Source: DASCOT01 sp965197275 | Lineage (GTDB): Bacteria > Acidobacteriota > UBA890 > WLXD01 | Assembly (NCBI GenBank): GCA_965197275.1 | Contig: CBDAMQ010000030.1 | Coordinates: forward strand, 248,001 to 312,000 | DNA length: 64,000 nucleotides | Direction of reading: 5' to 3' | In this document: positions 9,214-17,212 of the stretch, in pieces | Position numbering within the stretch: position 1 is the stretch's first letter | Layout of the letters: every line of letters starts with the position of its first letter | Position numbers and translations under genes: made by a program | The notes under the pieces: model-generated | The model's database searches: none | What the model was told of the DNA's origin: nothing | What the model saw: the letters and a program-made list of their open reading frames with translations, nothing else

Positions 9214-9588
9214 TCAGTAACGCGGCCCGTAGTGCCTTATCAGCGAGCCGACATTGTACCCATAGCCCGACACGTAGCGGCCGAAGTGGCCGCAGCCCGA
9301 ATGATGGTAATAGTGGCCGCGCTCTCGATAACAATAGCGCCCACAGTAGGGCGAGGATCCGAACCGCGACGAGCGGAAGAAGTGGCCGCGCCGCGGCCCA
9401 TGATCGCTATACAGCACCTGGAAGCCCAGGCCACCGATGCCAAACGACGATCCGTAGAACCAACCCGGCGCGGCCTGCCGGTACGAAGCCCCGTAGCTAC
9501 TGTAGCGAGTCGCGCAGCCGGCGGCGAAGGCGAGCACGCCGACGGCAAGGGCGACACCAAGCACGGTGGCAACTCGGTGCTTTGACAT
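9214..9588 (-). CDS. Small Gly/Tyr/His-rich lipoprotein
   Basis: This is a 124-residue predicted lipoprotein. It has a signal peptide with lipobox LAFAAGC (Cys about 25), followed by a mature chain unusually rich in Tyr, Gly, Arg, Ser and His (clusters such as YCYRERGHYYHHSGCGHFG). No domain was recognised. A GGGAGGAAG ribosome site precedes ATG 9588. The composition resembles small surface or matrix proteins, and His/Tyr/Cys clustering would suit metal binding, but no function is claimed. It lies 28 bp upstream of the methyltransferase operon on the same strand and may be co-transcribed. Confidence 0.65.
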   Translation of the reverse strand: MSKHRVATVLGVALAVGVLAFAAGCATRYSSYGASYRQAAPGWFYGSSFGIGGLGFQVLYSDHGPRRGHFFRSSRFGSSPYCGRYCYRERGHYYHHSGCGHFGRYVSGYGYNVGSLIRHYGPRY

Positions 9589-9825
9589 GGTCTTCCTCCC
9601 AGCGGAGGGAAAGGTTCACAGAGGACCACCCTACTGTCGATGCAAGATCAGTGCCGCGAAGGCCCGCCGTTGATTACCTTGGGAAACGGCGTCAATCGGT
9701 CACTGAACGCATCATCCGTCGCCAGAACGACGGTATGCGGACACTTCGAGCCAGTCATTGACGACGACAGGCAGACGGCGGGAGGTGCGGGAGACCGGCT
9801 GATGAGCCGTTGCTGCCGGACCAGG

Positions 9826-10491
9826 CTACTGGATCATGCCCCCCAAGAACGCCGGGTCCAGCGCCGCCAGCCGAGCCCACTCCATGGCCTCGAGCAAGTA
9901 GAGCGGAAAATGCCCGGCGCCAAAGTTGCCGAGGATCTCGTAGCGCTGCCGCGCATTGGACTGCACGAAAACGATCTGGAACTCGCCGACGAAGGCGCTC
10001 ACCGGGCTGTCCTTCCCCTGCGGGCCGATGGTGCGATAGGTCCAGGCGGTGGCGCGTCCGGCGCCCCCGGGTATGAAGCGGACGAAATCGGGTTTGCCGA
10101 GCACGATGTGTATCTGACCACGATCCGACTTCCAGCCCTTGGGATATTCGTTGTAGCGATCGTTGGCGGCCGCGACACGGGTGTAGAACTCGAGCTTGTA
10201 CGGATTGGTGCGATCACGCAGATCGTGGTCGCGTCGCTCCCAGAACTCGGCGATGAATCGGGTGCGCTGCGCCGTCGATACGAGGGCCTTGAAGGCGTCC
10301 CGCTCTGCTTCCAGCATCGCGTACTGCACCGGCCCCTTGATCCAGCTGTCGGCATCGCTCTCGTACAGCGCCATGGCCTCGGCTGGGGTGTCCGGAAACG
10401 ACTCCTCGAACTGAGCTGCGAGGGCTACCGCGGACAGGGTCAGCAACAGCGCCGTCGATGCCGAGATCTGATTGGACGTCCGTATGCTCAT
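9826..10491 (-). CDS. GWxTD-domain exported protein
   Basis: The 221-residue protein has a signal peptide (ALLLTLSAVALAAQ). A GWxTD-like module follows: SWIKGPVQYAMLEAERDAFK, FIAEFWERRD, then YNEYPKGWKSDRGQIHIVLG and a terminal part with EFQIVFVQS. The domain is common in secreted proteins of Acidobacteriota, where its role is not established. The start is set at ATG 10491 because the upstream in-frame extension overlaps the next gene and lacks signal-peptide character. It sits 46 bp downstream of the second M48 protease gene on the same strand. A joint envelope function is plausible but unproven. Confidence 0.85.
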   Translation of the reverse strand: MSIRTSNQISASTALLLTLSAVALAAQFEESFPDTPAEAMALYESDADSWIKGPVQYAMLEAERDAFKALVSTAQRTRFIAEFWERRDHDLRDRTNPYKLEFYTRVAAANDRYNEYPKGWKSDRGQIHIVLGKPDFVRFIPGGAGRATAWTYRTIGPQGKDSPVSAFVGEFQIVFVQSNARQRYEILGNFGAGHFPLYLLEAMEWARLAALDPAFLGGMIQ

Positions 10492-10537
10492 GGTGCGATT
10501 CGCGTGGCTCTGCCAGTACGCTGCATCAGGCCTGTCG

Positions 10538-11965
10538 TCACTGCCTGAACACCTGGAACCCGAAGATGCAAGTGTCGGCCGAGCACCCGGGCATACGGAC
10601 CTCGACGGTCCACGAGCCCTTGGCGGTGGCGGAGAACGAGAGCACCGGGTAATCATCGGGCTCGAAGTCGCTGGCTATCTCAGCGTCGGTGTCGTCATGG
10701 ACCAGCAGATCGACGTCATCACAGTCGTTATCGCACACTCCGACGACCAGGTAGTCGACGCCACGGCTCACCGCCAGGTCGAACGACATCGAGCCATCGG
10801 CGTCGATCTCGTCGATGACCGGATCGTCGAGCACTGTGTACTCGTCGCCGAGCTCGCGCCGCGCCGAGGCCAGCTGCGCCTCCACCTGATGAACCCACTC
10901 GGACCCGCCATCGTGATCGGACTCCGACAACGAGCTCGGCTCGGGTACCGGTACGGCGACGTACTGTGGACTGGCTACGTAGTTGCGCGCGATCTCGTTG
11001 CGGATGTTCTCGATGCGATCCGAGGGTCGTGAGTGGCTGCCGAAGAAGAAATTCGTGATCTTGTCGGCCTCGCCGTAGCGGTCCCGGAACTTGGCCCAAA
11101 GCGGCACGCCAGCGCCGACGTTGTAACCGCCCTCGTGCGCGTAGCGCAGACCGACGCGGTCGGCCTGGTCCTCCAGCCCCCGGCTATAGCCGCTGCCCCA
11201 CACGGTCATTCCGAGCCCGGCCGCCACCGTCGCGATACCGCTACCCACATCGCTGTCGATCGCCTCAGCCGCGAGGACAGCGGCGAGACCCGCCAGTCCC
11301 TGCCACATGCTGGTCTTGGCCTGCCGACGGGAGTGCTCGTGCGTGTAGTGGGCCAGCTCGTGGCCGAGCACCACGGCGAGCTCATCGTCGGTCATGCTGT
11401 CGATCAGCCCGGTGTACACCCAGATGGCGCCGTTACCCATCGCGGCGGCGTTCCACTCATCGGTCTCCACGACATGAACGCGCACCTGCTTGTCGTAGTC
11501 GACGTAGGGGGGCACCAGACGTCGCATGATCGAGCGCACGCGGTCGGCATGCTGCCCTGAATCCGCCAGACGCCCGACGGTGGTCTCGTCGCCGTCTTCC
11601 CCGGGCTCGAACATCCGACCCTGGTTCACCCAGACGGTCTCGATCTCGTTGGTCGCCGTCAGCACATCGCCTTCGAACATGGCATCGCCGTTCGGCTTGG
11701 CCTCGATCTCGCGCGCCAGGATCGCCCCATCGGCCTGCAGGTCGCCCTTGGCCTCGACCTCGTAGCCGAGCGGAATCGAGCCCAGATTGGTGATGCCGCG
11801 GCCCCGGAATCTTGTGCCGGGGTGAACCCGGACTCGCTGACCCTCGACGACGATCTCGTCGCCGCGGCGCCACTCGGCGAAGCCCTTGACCTTCTCCTCA
11901 GCCGCGGCGGCCACAGGAACCGCCAGCGCTAGTACGAGTGCCAGCGTAAGCGAGCGTCGGAACAT
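10538..11965 (-). CDS. Secreted M48-family metallopeptidase with DUF5666-like and C-terminal beta domain (paralogue 2)
   Basis: This 475-residue precursor has a signal peptide (LTLALVLALAVPVAAAAE) and a DUF5666-like domain (residues 28-105). The M48 catalytic core carries HELAHYTHEH at 202-211 and YSRGLEDQADRVGLRY. Unlike the paralogue at 5739-6797, it has a C-terminal extension of about 120 residues. That extension (VSRGVDYLVVGVCDNDCDDVDLLVHD, KGSWTVEVRMPGC; split here only for description) looks like a PPC-type pre-peptidase beta-sandwich, perhaps disulfide-stabilised (Cys pairs). The two M48 copies share most catalytic-domain residues, which points to a local duplication followed by gain or loss of the C-terminal domain. 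Confidence 0.9.
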   Translation of the reverse strand: MFRRSLTLALVLALAVPVAAAAEEKVKGFAEWRRGDEIVVEGQRVRVHPGTRFRGRGITNLGSIPLGYEVEAKGDLQADGAILAREIEAKPNGDAMFEGDVLTATNEIETVWVNQGRMFEPGEDGDETTVGRLADSGQHADRVRSIMRRLVPPYVDYDKQVRVHVVETDEWNAAAMGNGAIWVYTGLIDSMTDDELAVVLGHELAHYTHEHSRRQAKTSMWQGLAGLAAVLAAEAIDSDVGSGIATVAAGLGMTVWGSGYSRGLEDQADRVGLRYAHEGGYNVGAGVPLWAKFRDRYGEADKITNFFFGSHSRPSDRIENIRNEIARNYVASPQYVAVPVPEPSSLSESDHDGGSEWVHQVEAQLASARRELGDEYTVLDDPVIDEIDADGSMSFDLAVSRGVDYLVVGVCDNDCDDVDLLVHDDTDAEIASDFEPDDYPVLSFSATAKGSWTVEVRMPGCSADTCIFGFQVFRQ

Positions 11966-12174
11966 GGCGGTTGAGAAACCCTCGTTGGGCGGCGTGGCGC
12001 GACGTCTGAACGTCAGGTAAACGCTAGCATCGCGGTCCGTCCGCTGTCAGCTCTCGACACTGTGCCGTCCGCCGGTTTCTGTGATGCGCGACGGCGCGAC
12101 GAGCTATGGTTAGGTGCGGTCGCCGGGGGGCGGCGACCTGCGCGGTGGGTCAACTGGTTGGATGGCCGTCTCCG

Positions 12175-14025
12175 ATGACTGTGCTTCCCTTCGACATTGG
12201 CAGCAGCACCGAGGACATGGTGGGGGTGGTGCGTCGGTACTGGGGCTTCGACTCACTGCGACCGCTGCAGCAAGATGCCATCCGCGCCGGGCTCGATCGT
12301 CGAGATTCCCTCGTCGTGCTGCCGACCGGCGGCGGCAAGTCACTCTGCTACCAGGTGCCACCGCTCCTGGCAGGTCGGACCGACATCGTGGTCTCGCCGC
12401 TCATCTCCTTGATGAAGGACCAGGTCGACGGTCTACGCGCCAACGGCTATCCGGCCGCCAGCCTGCATAGCGCGCAGGACCCGTCCGAACGCGCCGAAGC
12501 GCAGCGCTTTATCGCCTCCGGCAACTGCCGGCTGGTGTTCGTGTCACCGGAACGCCTGGTCACGTCGTGGTTTCTGGAAACGGTCGAGAAGCTGCAGATT
12601 CGCAGCTTCTCGGTCGATGAGGCGCACTGCATCAGCCACTGGGGCCACGACTTCCGGCCGGAGTACCGGCAACTGGCAGTGCTCAAGCAGCGCATTCCTG
12701 GCGCCAGCTTGCACGCCTATACCGCTACCGCCACCGAGCGTGTGCGCGCCGATATCGTCGACCAGCTAGGACTGGAGTCACCGGCGATTCTGGTCGGGAG
12801 CTTCGACCGCCCCAATCTCATTTACCGGCTGGTGCCCCGTCTCGAACTTCGCGCCCAGGTTCTCGAGACCCTCCAGCGGCATACCAACGAGGCGGTGATC
12901 ATCTACTGCATCAGCCGCAAAGACACCGAGCGCCTGGCCGAGAGCCTGCAGGCACAGGGACATCGGGCGGCCTACTACCACGCCGGCCTCGAGGCGAGCG
13001 AGCGCGGCCGGACGCAGGATGCGTTCGCCAACGAAGAGATCGACGTCATCGTGGCTACGGTTGCGTTCGGCATGGGCATCGACCGTAGCGACGTGCGGGC
13101 GGTCATTCACGCTGCCATGCCGAAGTCGGTGGAGCACTACCAGCAGGAGACCGGTCGCGCCGGTCGCGATGGCCTGGCGGCGGAGTGCGTGCTTTTGCAT
13201 TCGCCCGCCGACGCTCTCCGCTGGCGAACCGTTCTCGAGCGCAGCGATGCCAACGAAGGGGGCAACGAGGGCCTGGAAGCGGCGCTCCGTCTGCTGGACG
13301 AGATGCGGCGATTCTGCGCTCCCGGGACGTGCCGGCATGGCTCATTGACCGAGTATTTCGGACAGCAGTACGTCCCCCCGACCGCCGACGGCTGCGGAGC
13401 ATGCGACGTTTGCCTCGGCGAAACCGAAGGCCTCGTCGACGGGACTCGAGAGGCACAGATGGTGCTGTCGTGCGTCGCTCGCGTCGGCCAGTCCTACGGC
13501 ATGGGCCATGTGGTCGATGTGCTCCGTGGCGCCGACACCGAGCGCATCCGGTCGCTCGGCCACGAGACCCTGAGCACCTATGGGCTGATCCCGGATCGCA
13601 CCCGCAAAGAGCTCATGAACCTGACGTTCCAGCTTCTCGACCAGCGCCTTCTCGATCGCAGCGAAGGCGAGTATCCCGTGCTGCAGCTCAACGAGACCTC
13701 CATGCAAGTGTTGCGCGGCGAGCGGGCAGTCCAGCTGGTGCCCGTCAAGACCCGCAAAGTACGAACAACGCGCGGTGAAGCAGAATCATGGGAGGGCGTC
13801 GACCGCGAGATGTTCGAGGATCTGCGCGCCCTGCGCACGCGCCTGGCACGTGAGCGCAACGTACCTCCGTACGTCATCTTCAGCGACGCGAGCCTACGCG
13901 ACATGGCCCGCAAGAAGCCGGTCAGCCCGGAGCAGTTCCTGCAGGTGCACGGAGTCGGCGAGAAGAAGCTCGCGGATCTCGGCGAGACCTTCCTCTCCTG
14001 TATCTCGGAAGCTGCGCCAGACTAG
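12175..14025 (+). CDS. recQ: ATP-dependent DNA helicase RecQ
   Basis: The 616-residue superfamily-2 helicase unwinds DNA 3'-to-5'. Walker A LPTGGGKSLCYQ is at 49-60, DEAH at 148-151 with the aromatic-rich loop HWGHDFRPEYRQL, TATATE is motif III, and QETGRAGRDG is motif VI. The zinc-binding RecQ-Ct region (cysteines in FCAPGTC and CGACDVC) comes next. A winged-helix domain and an HRDC domain (LRALRTRLARERNVPPYVIF) complete the protein. The start ATG 12175 matches the family N-terminus; an upstream in-frame codon would add 23 residues of poor quality. It is transcribed divergently from the M48 gene across about 200 bp. Confidence 0.95.
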   Translation: MTVLPFDIGSSTEDMVGVVRRYWGFDSLRPLQQDAIRAGLDRRDSLVVLPTGGGKSLCYQVPPLLAGRTDIVVSPLISLMKDQVDGLRANGYPAASLHSAQDPSERAEAQRFIASGNCRLVFVSPERLVTSWFLETVEKLQIRSFSVDEAHCISHWGHDFRPEYRQLAVLKQRIPGASLHAYTATATERVRADIVDQLGLESPAILVGSFDRPNLIYRLVPRLELRAQVLETLQRHTNEAVIIYCISRKDTERLAESLQAQGHRAAYYHAGLEASERGRTQDAFANEEIDVIVATVAFGMGIDRSDVRAVIHAAMPKSVEHYQQETGRAGRDGLAAECVLLHSPADALRWRTVLERSDANEGGNEGLEAALRLLDEMRRFCAPGTCRHGSLTEYFGQQYVPPTADGCGACDVCLGETEGLVDGTREAQMVLSCVARVGQSYGMGHVVDVLRGADTERIRSLGHETLSTYGLIPDRTRKELMNLTFQLLDQRLLDRSEGEYPVLQLNETSMQVLRGERAVQLVPVKTRKVRTTRGEAESWEGVDREMFEDLRALRTRLARERNVPPYVIFSDASLRDMARKKPVSPEQFLQVHGVGEKKLADLGETFLSCISEAAPD

Positions 14026-14035
14026 TGGCCGGCGA

Positions 14036-14749
14036 TCAGCGCTGGAACAGCTCGACGATCTCGACTTCGAAGATCAGCGCATCGCCCGGCTGGATGACAC
14101 CGCCGGGGCGCGGGTTGTCGCCGTACGCCAGGTCGGCCGGAATATAGAGCTTGTACTTCGAGCCCAGCGACATCAGCTGGAGCCCCTCGGTCCAACCGGC
14201 GATGACCTGGTTGACGGCAAACTGCGACGGGTTGTCGGCGTCGGTCTCGTCGAACAGGTCGCCGTTGATGCGGGTGCCGCGATAGAGGACCTTGACCACA
14301 TCGGTCTCTTTCGCCAGCGATCCGTCGCCCTCGACCATGACCTCATACTGCAGCCCGCTCGCGGTTACGTTCACGCCTTCGCGGCGCGCGTTGTCCTCGA
14401 GGAAAGCTGCCCCGGCGGCGCGGTTCTCGACGCCCACTCCTGCGCGCGCCTCGGTCATGAGCTCATTGAACTCCATCATCGCCTGCTGCATCTCGACGTC
14501 CGTCATCCGGCTCTCGGCGCCGCTCAGACCGTCGCGTATACCGGCGAACAGGGCCATGTGGTCGAGCGGCATCGAGCTTCCCTGCTTGCCGATGCCCCAG
14601 CCGTAACCGTAGCTGCCGCGCTGCTGCGGGGTTTCAAGGGCGGCGGCGTCGCTCGACGGCGCGCCGGACGAGCTCGAAGGAGTCGCTGCCGGCTGACAAC
14701 CCGCCGCTGCAACACCGATGACAAATGTGAGAGAGCGCCATTGCTTCAT
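14036..14749 (-). CDS. FKBP-type peptidyl-prolyl cis-trans isomerase, lipoprotein
   Basis: The 237-residue protein has a lipoprotein signal (FVIGVAAAGC). It contains a helical FkpA-like N-domain for dimerisation (MQQAMMEFNELMTEA) and a C-terminal FKBP domain (VVKVLYRGTRINGDLFDET, VIAGWTEGLQLMSLGSKYKL, IPADLAYGDNPRPGGVI, ALIFEVEIVELF). It should catalyse proline isomerisation on envelope proteins, anchored to a membrane. The start is set at ATG 14749; the longer open frame reads into the MITE-like element and has no signal peptide. The gene converges on recQ (stops 10 bp apart). Confidence 0.93.
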   Translation of the reverse strand: MKQWRSLTFVIGVAAAGCQPAATPSSSSGAPSSDAAALETPQQRGSYGYGWGIGKQGSSMPLDHMALFAGIRDGLSGAESRMTDVEMQQAMMEFNELMTEARAGVGVENRAAGAAFLEDNARREGVNVTASGLQYEVMVEGDGSLAKETDVVKVLYRGTRINGDLFDETDADNPSQFAVNQVIAGWTEGLQLMSLGSKYKLYIPADLAYGDNPRPGGVIQPGDALIFEVEIVELFQR

Positions 14750-14792
14750 TCGGAAATCCTCCGCGACAGCCCCTGTGTGTCCGGCCGAGAAG

Positions 14793-15083
14793 CTAGTGGC
14801 CTGTAACAGGGGATTCGATAGTACCGTGGTGGCGAAATGGGGTCGGATGCAAGGCGCTCCGACGAGTCGATGTTGGTGCATCTTAGAGGAGGAGCACGGT
14901 GGCAGACGCCCCCATTCCGCCAGTGTTGTTCCAATGGGCCTGTGGACAGACGGGCAGTTGCGGGCTATCTCCGCGTTGCGACTCGTCGACGATGCGCCGC
15001 GGCATCGCCATCCTCGCCGCGCCTTGATCTCGCCCGCAAATCCCATCTGCGGCACTATCGAATCCCCTGTTACAGGCCACTAG
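14793..15083. mobile_element. MITE-like element with 30-bp perfect terminal inverted repeats
   Basis: The segment starts with CTAGTGGCCTGTAACAGG at 14793 and ends with the exact reverse complement at 15083. The match is perfect for 30 bp (through GATTCGATAGT) and then continues imperfectly. Both outer ends carry CTAG, so a TA or CTAG target duplication is possible. The interior of about 230 bp has no convincing gene. It contains GACGAGTCG near 14857, and the same 9-mer appears on the opposite strand at 14987-14995, so the arms may be imperfect copies of one another. It lies in the intergenic space between the FKBP and exonuclease-like genes and probably carries the FKBP promoter region. It is a non-autonomous transposon whose transposase source is not in the window. 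Confidence 0.75.
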
Positions 15084-15099
15084 CACGACCGGCCAGCGC

Positions 15100-15792
15100 T
15101 CATTCGCCGCCCAGCTCGATCAGGCGCCGGTACAACCCTAGGTTGAACTCGGCTCCGGTGATACCGGTGTGCAGCAGCGGATCGTCGATCTCGGGCTCGA
15201 TCCCCAGCGCCGCTGGCAACCCGTCGCCATAGACCTGGCGGTAGCCAATCGACCAGGCCATGGATGGCAGATCGAGCAGGTGATAGGAGACCAGATCGAC
15301 CTGCAGCTCGCGCCAGTCGCGATTGGCGGCACGGAAGAGATGGTCCAGGAACGCAGCGTCGAACCAGACGTTGAACGCTGTCAGCAGGATCATCCGCTGG
15401 TCGGCGTTCGATCGCAGGAACTCTACGATCTCCTCGACCGCCTGCTCGACTGGAATCGCGGAGAGACTTTCCCAGCGCTCCACCGCGAAGCCGTTCACCG
15501 CCGCCGCACCGGGCGACAACCGCTCCGGGTGCTCGGGCATGATGCGGCGGAACAGGCGCGCCACCTCGACCCCCTGCAGGTCGGACAGGATCAGGCCGAC
15601 ATCGATCATCTCGTGATGACCCGGCGTCAGCCCGGTGGTCTCGACATCCAGGAAGGCCAGCAGCCAGCGGTCCGGCGCGTCGGAGGGCAGCGCGAGCTCC
15701 TGGCCGGCAGCCGCGCTGCCGACGACCAGCAGATTCGCGGCGCACACCGCGATCATCACTCGTGTGCGCCCACGCCTTGGTCGATGAATCAT
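15100..15792 (-). CDS. DEDDh exonuclease-like protein with signal peptide and a replaced catalytic Asp
   Basis: The 230-residue protein starts at ATG 15792, with a strong GGGAGG ribosome site 5 bp upstream. A hydrophobic segment (VMIAVCAANLLVVGSAAAG, residues 12-30) looks like a signal peptide. The remainder matches the Pol III epsilon/RNase T fold: Exo I as FLDVETTGL (D49, E51), Exo II as AFNVWFDAAFL (D145), and Exo III as HTGITGAEFNLGLY. There H208 is kept but the position of the fifth-residue Asp is Gly213. A metal ligand is therefore missing and export would be unusual for this fold. It may be a non-catalytic nucleic-acid binder, or use Glu215 as a substitute. Confidence 0.7.
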   Translation of the reverse strand: MIHRPRRGRTRVMIAVCAANLLVVGSAAAGQELALPSDAPDRWLLAFLDVETTGLTPGHHEMIDVGLILSDLQGVEVARLFRRIMPEHPERLSPGAAAVNGFAVERWESLSAIPVEQAVEEIVEFLRSNADQRMILLTAFNVWFDAAFLDHLFRAANRDWRELQVDLVSYHLLDLPSMAWSIGYRQVYGDGLPAALGIEPEIDDPLLHTGITGAEFNLGLYRRLIELGGE

Positions 15793-15919
15793 CGCTGCCT
15801 CCCGTGCTGGTCTGGTGCAGACGCCGGTTCCGGTCCGCCCCCCGGCCGCCTCGTGGAGCGTACGTTATCCTGCTGCAGCACAGCTCGATCCGCACTCGGC
15901 TGACAAAGAGGAGATTTCC

Positions 15920-17212
15920 ATGGCTCGTCCCGACTCGACGCATCGCCTGCTCGTGTTGACCGCTCTGGTTTGCGCGCTGGCGCTGTCGAATGTCGCGCTC
16001 GCTCAGCAACTTCCGGTAGCGGTTCCAGAATCCGAAGGGGTTTCGAGTGCACGGCTGGACCGCTTGAGCGACGCTCTGCGGAGTACCGTCGACGACGGCC
16101 AGCTATCGGGACTGGTGGCGCTGCTCACGCGACGGGGCAAGGTCGTCTATCACGAGGCGTTCGGTCAGCGCGATGTGGAGACCGGCGCACCGATGCAACG
16201 CGATGCCATCTTCCGGATCGCCTCGCAGTCCAAGGCGGTCACCAGCGTTGCGGCAATGATGCTGATCGAAGAGGGCCGCATGCTGCTCTCCGACCCGGTC
16301 GGCAAGTACCTGCCTGCCTTCGCCGAAACAACCGTGGCAGTTACCGAGGACGGCGGCAGCTACGAGGTGGTGGAGTCGAACCGACCGATCACGGTGCGCG
16401 ATCTGCTCACCCACTCGGCCGGCATCTCCTACGGCGACGGCCCGGCCGTGGCCGCCTACAAGGACGCCGGGATCTACGGCTGGTACTTCGCCGACCGGGA
16501 CGAGCCCATCGGCACCACGGTAGATCGCCTGGCCGAGCTACCGTTCAACGCCCATCCGGGCGATCAATGGATCTATGGATATGCCAGCGATATTCTCGGC
16601 GCGTTGATCGAACGCGTCGCGGGGACCGATCTCGACTCGTTCTTCCAGCACAGAATTCTCGATCCCCTCGGCATGAGCGACACGCACTTCTTCCTGCCGC
16701 CCGAGAAGCGCGACCGCCTGACGACGGTGTACGCCGCCACACCGGATGGCGGCATCGAGCGGTCGCCGGACGTCGGCGACGGCATGCTCATCCAGGGCGC
16801 CTATGTGGAAGGGCCGCGCAAGAGCTTCTCCGGTGGCGCCGGGCTCCTGTCCACCGCCAGCGACTACGCGCGCTTCCTACAGATGCTCCTCGCCGGTGGC
16901 GAGCTCGACGGCGAGCGCCTCCTGAGCCCGAAGACGGTCGAGCTGATGACCGTCAATCACGTCGGCCAGCGCTTCGTATGGGGCGCTGGGGCGGGATTCG
17001 GCCTCGGATTTCAGGTGACGCTGGATCTCGGCGCCACGGGTCAGCACGGCAGCAACGGTGCGTTCAGCTGGGGCGGCGCTTACTTCACCACCTACTGGGT
17101 CGACCCCGCCGAGGAGCTCGTGGCGGTGCTCATGACGCAGCTGATCCCCGCCGGCAACAGCGACCTGCACTCGAAGTTCCAGGCGCTCGTATACCAGAGC
17201 CTGGTTCGCTAG
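15920..17212 (+). CDS. Serine beta-lactamase-like hydrolase (class C / penicillin-binding type)
   Basis: The 430-residue exported enzyme has a signal peptide ending ALAQQ (about 29) and an SxxK nucleophile motif at S102-QS-K105 (RIASQSKAVTSV). The second catalytic tyrosine motif is YAS at 221-223 in WIYGYASDILGALIE, where classical members have Y-x-N. A third box lies around GQHGSNGAFSWGGAY (HGSNG in place of KTG). Such proteins act as esterases, D-aminopeptidases or transpeptidase-like hydrolases, and true beta-lactam resistance is not implied. AAAGAGGAG precedes ATG 15920. Its stop overlaps the fadE stop by 4 bp in convergent orientation. Confidence 0.9.
   Translation: MARPDSTHRLLVLTALVCALALSNVALAQQLPVAVPESEGVSSARLDRLSDALRSTVDDGQLSGLVALLTRRGKVVYHEAFGQRDVETGAPMQRDAIFRIASQSKAVTSVAAMMLIEEGRMLLSDPVGKYLPAFAETTVAVTEDGGSYEVVESNRPITVRDLLTHSAGISYGDGPAVAAYKDAGIYGWYFADRDEPIGTTVDRLAELPFNAHPGDQWIYGYASDILGALIERVAGTDLDSFFQHRILDPLGMSDTHFFLPPEKRDRLTTVYAATPDGGIERSPDVGDGMLIQGAYVEGPRKSFSGGAGLLSTASDYARFLQMLLAGGELDGERLLSPKTVELMTVNHVGQRFVWGAGAGFGLGFQVTLDLGATGQHGSNGAFSWGGAYFTTYWVDPAEELVAVLMTQLIPAGNSDLHSKFQALVYQSLVR

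Noticed and set aside
15920..17212. Beta-lactam resistance gene
   Set aside because: SxxK and Y-A-S motifs define the broad serine-hydrolase family; Y-x-N and KTG are not canonical, so resistance is not supported.
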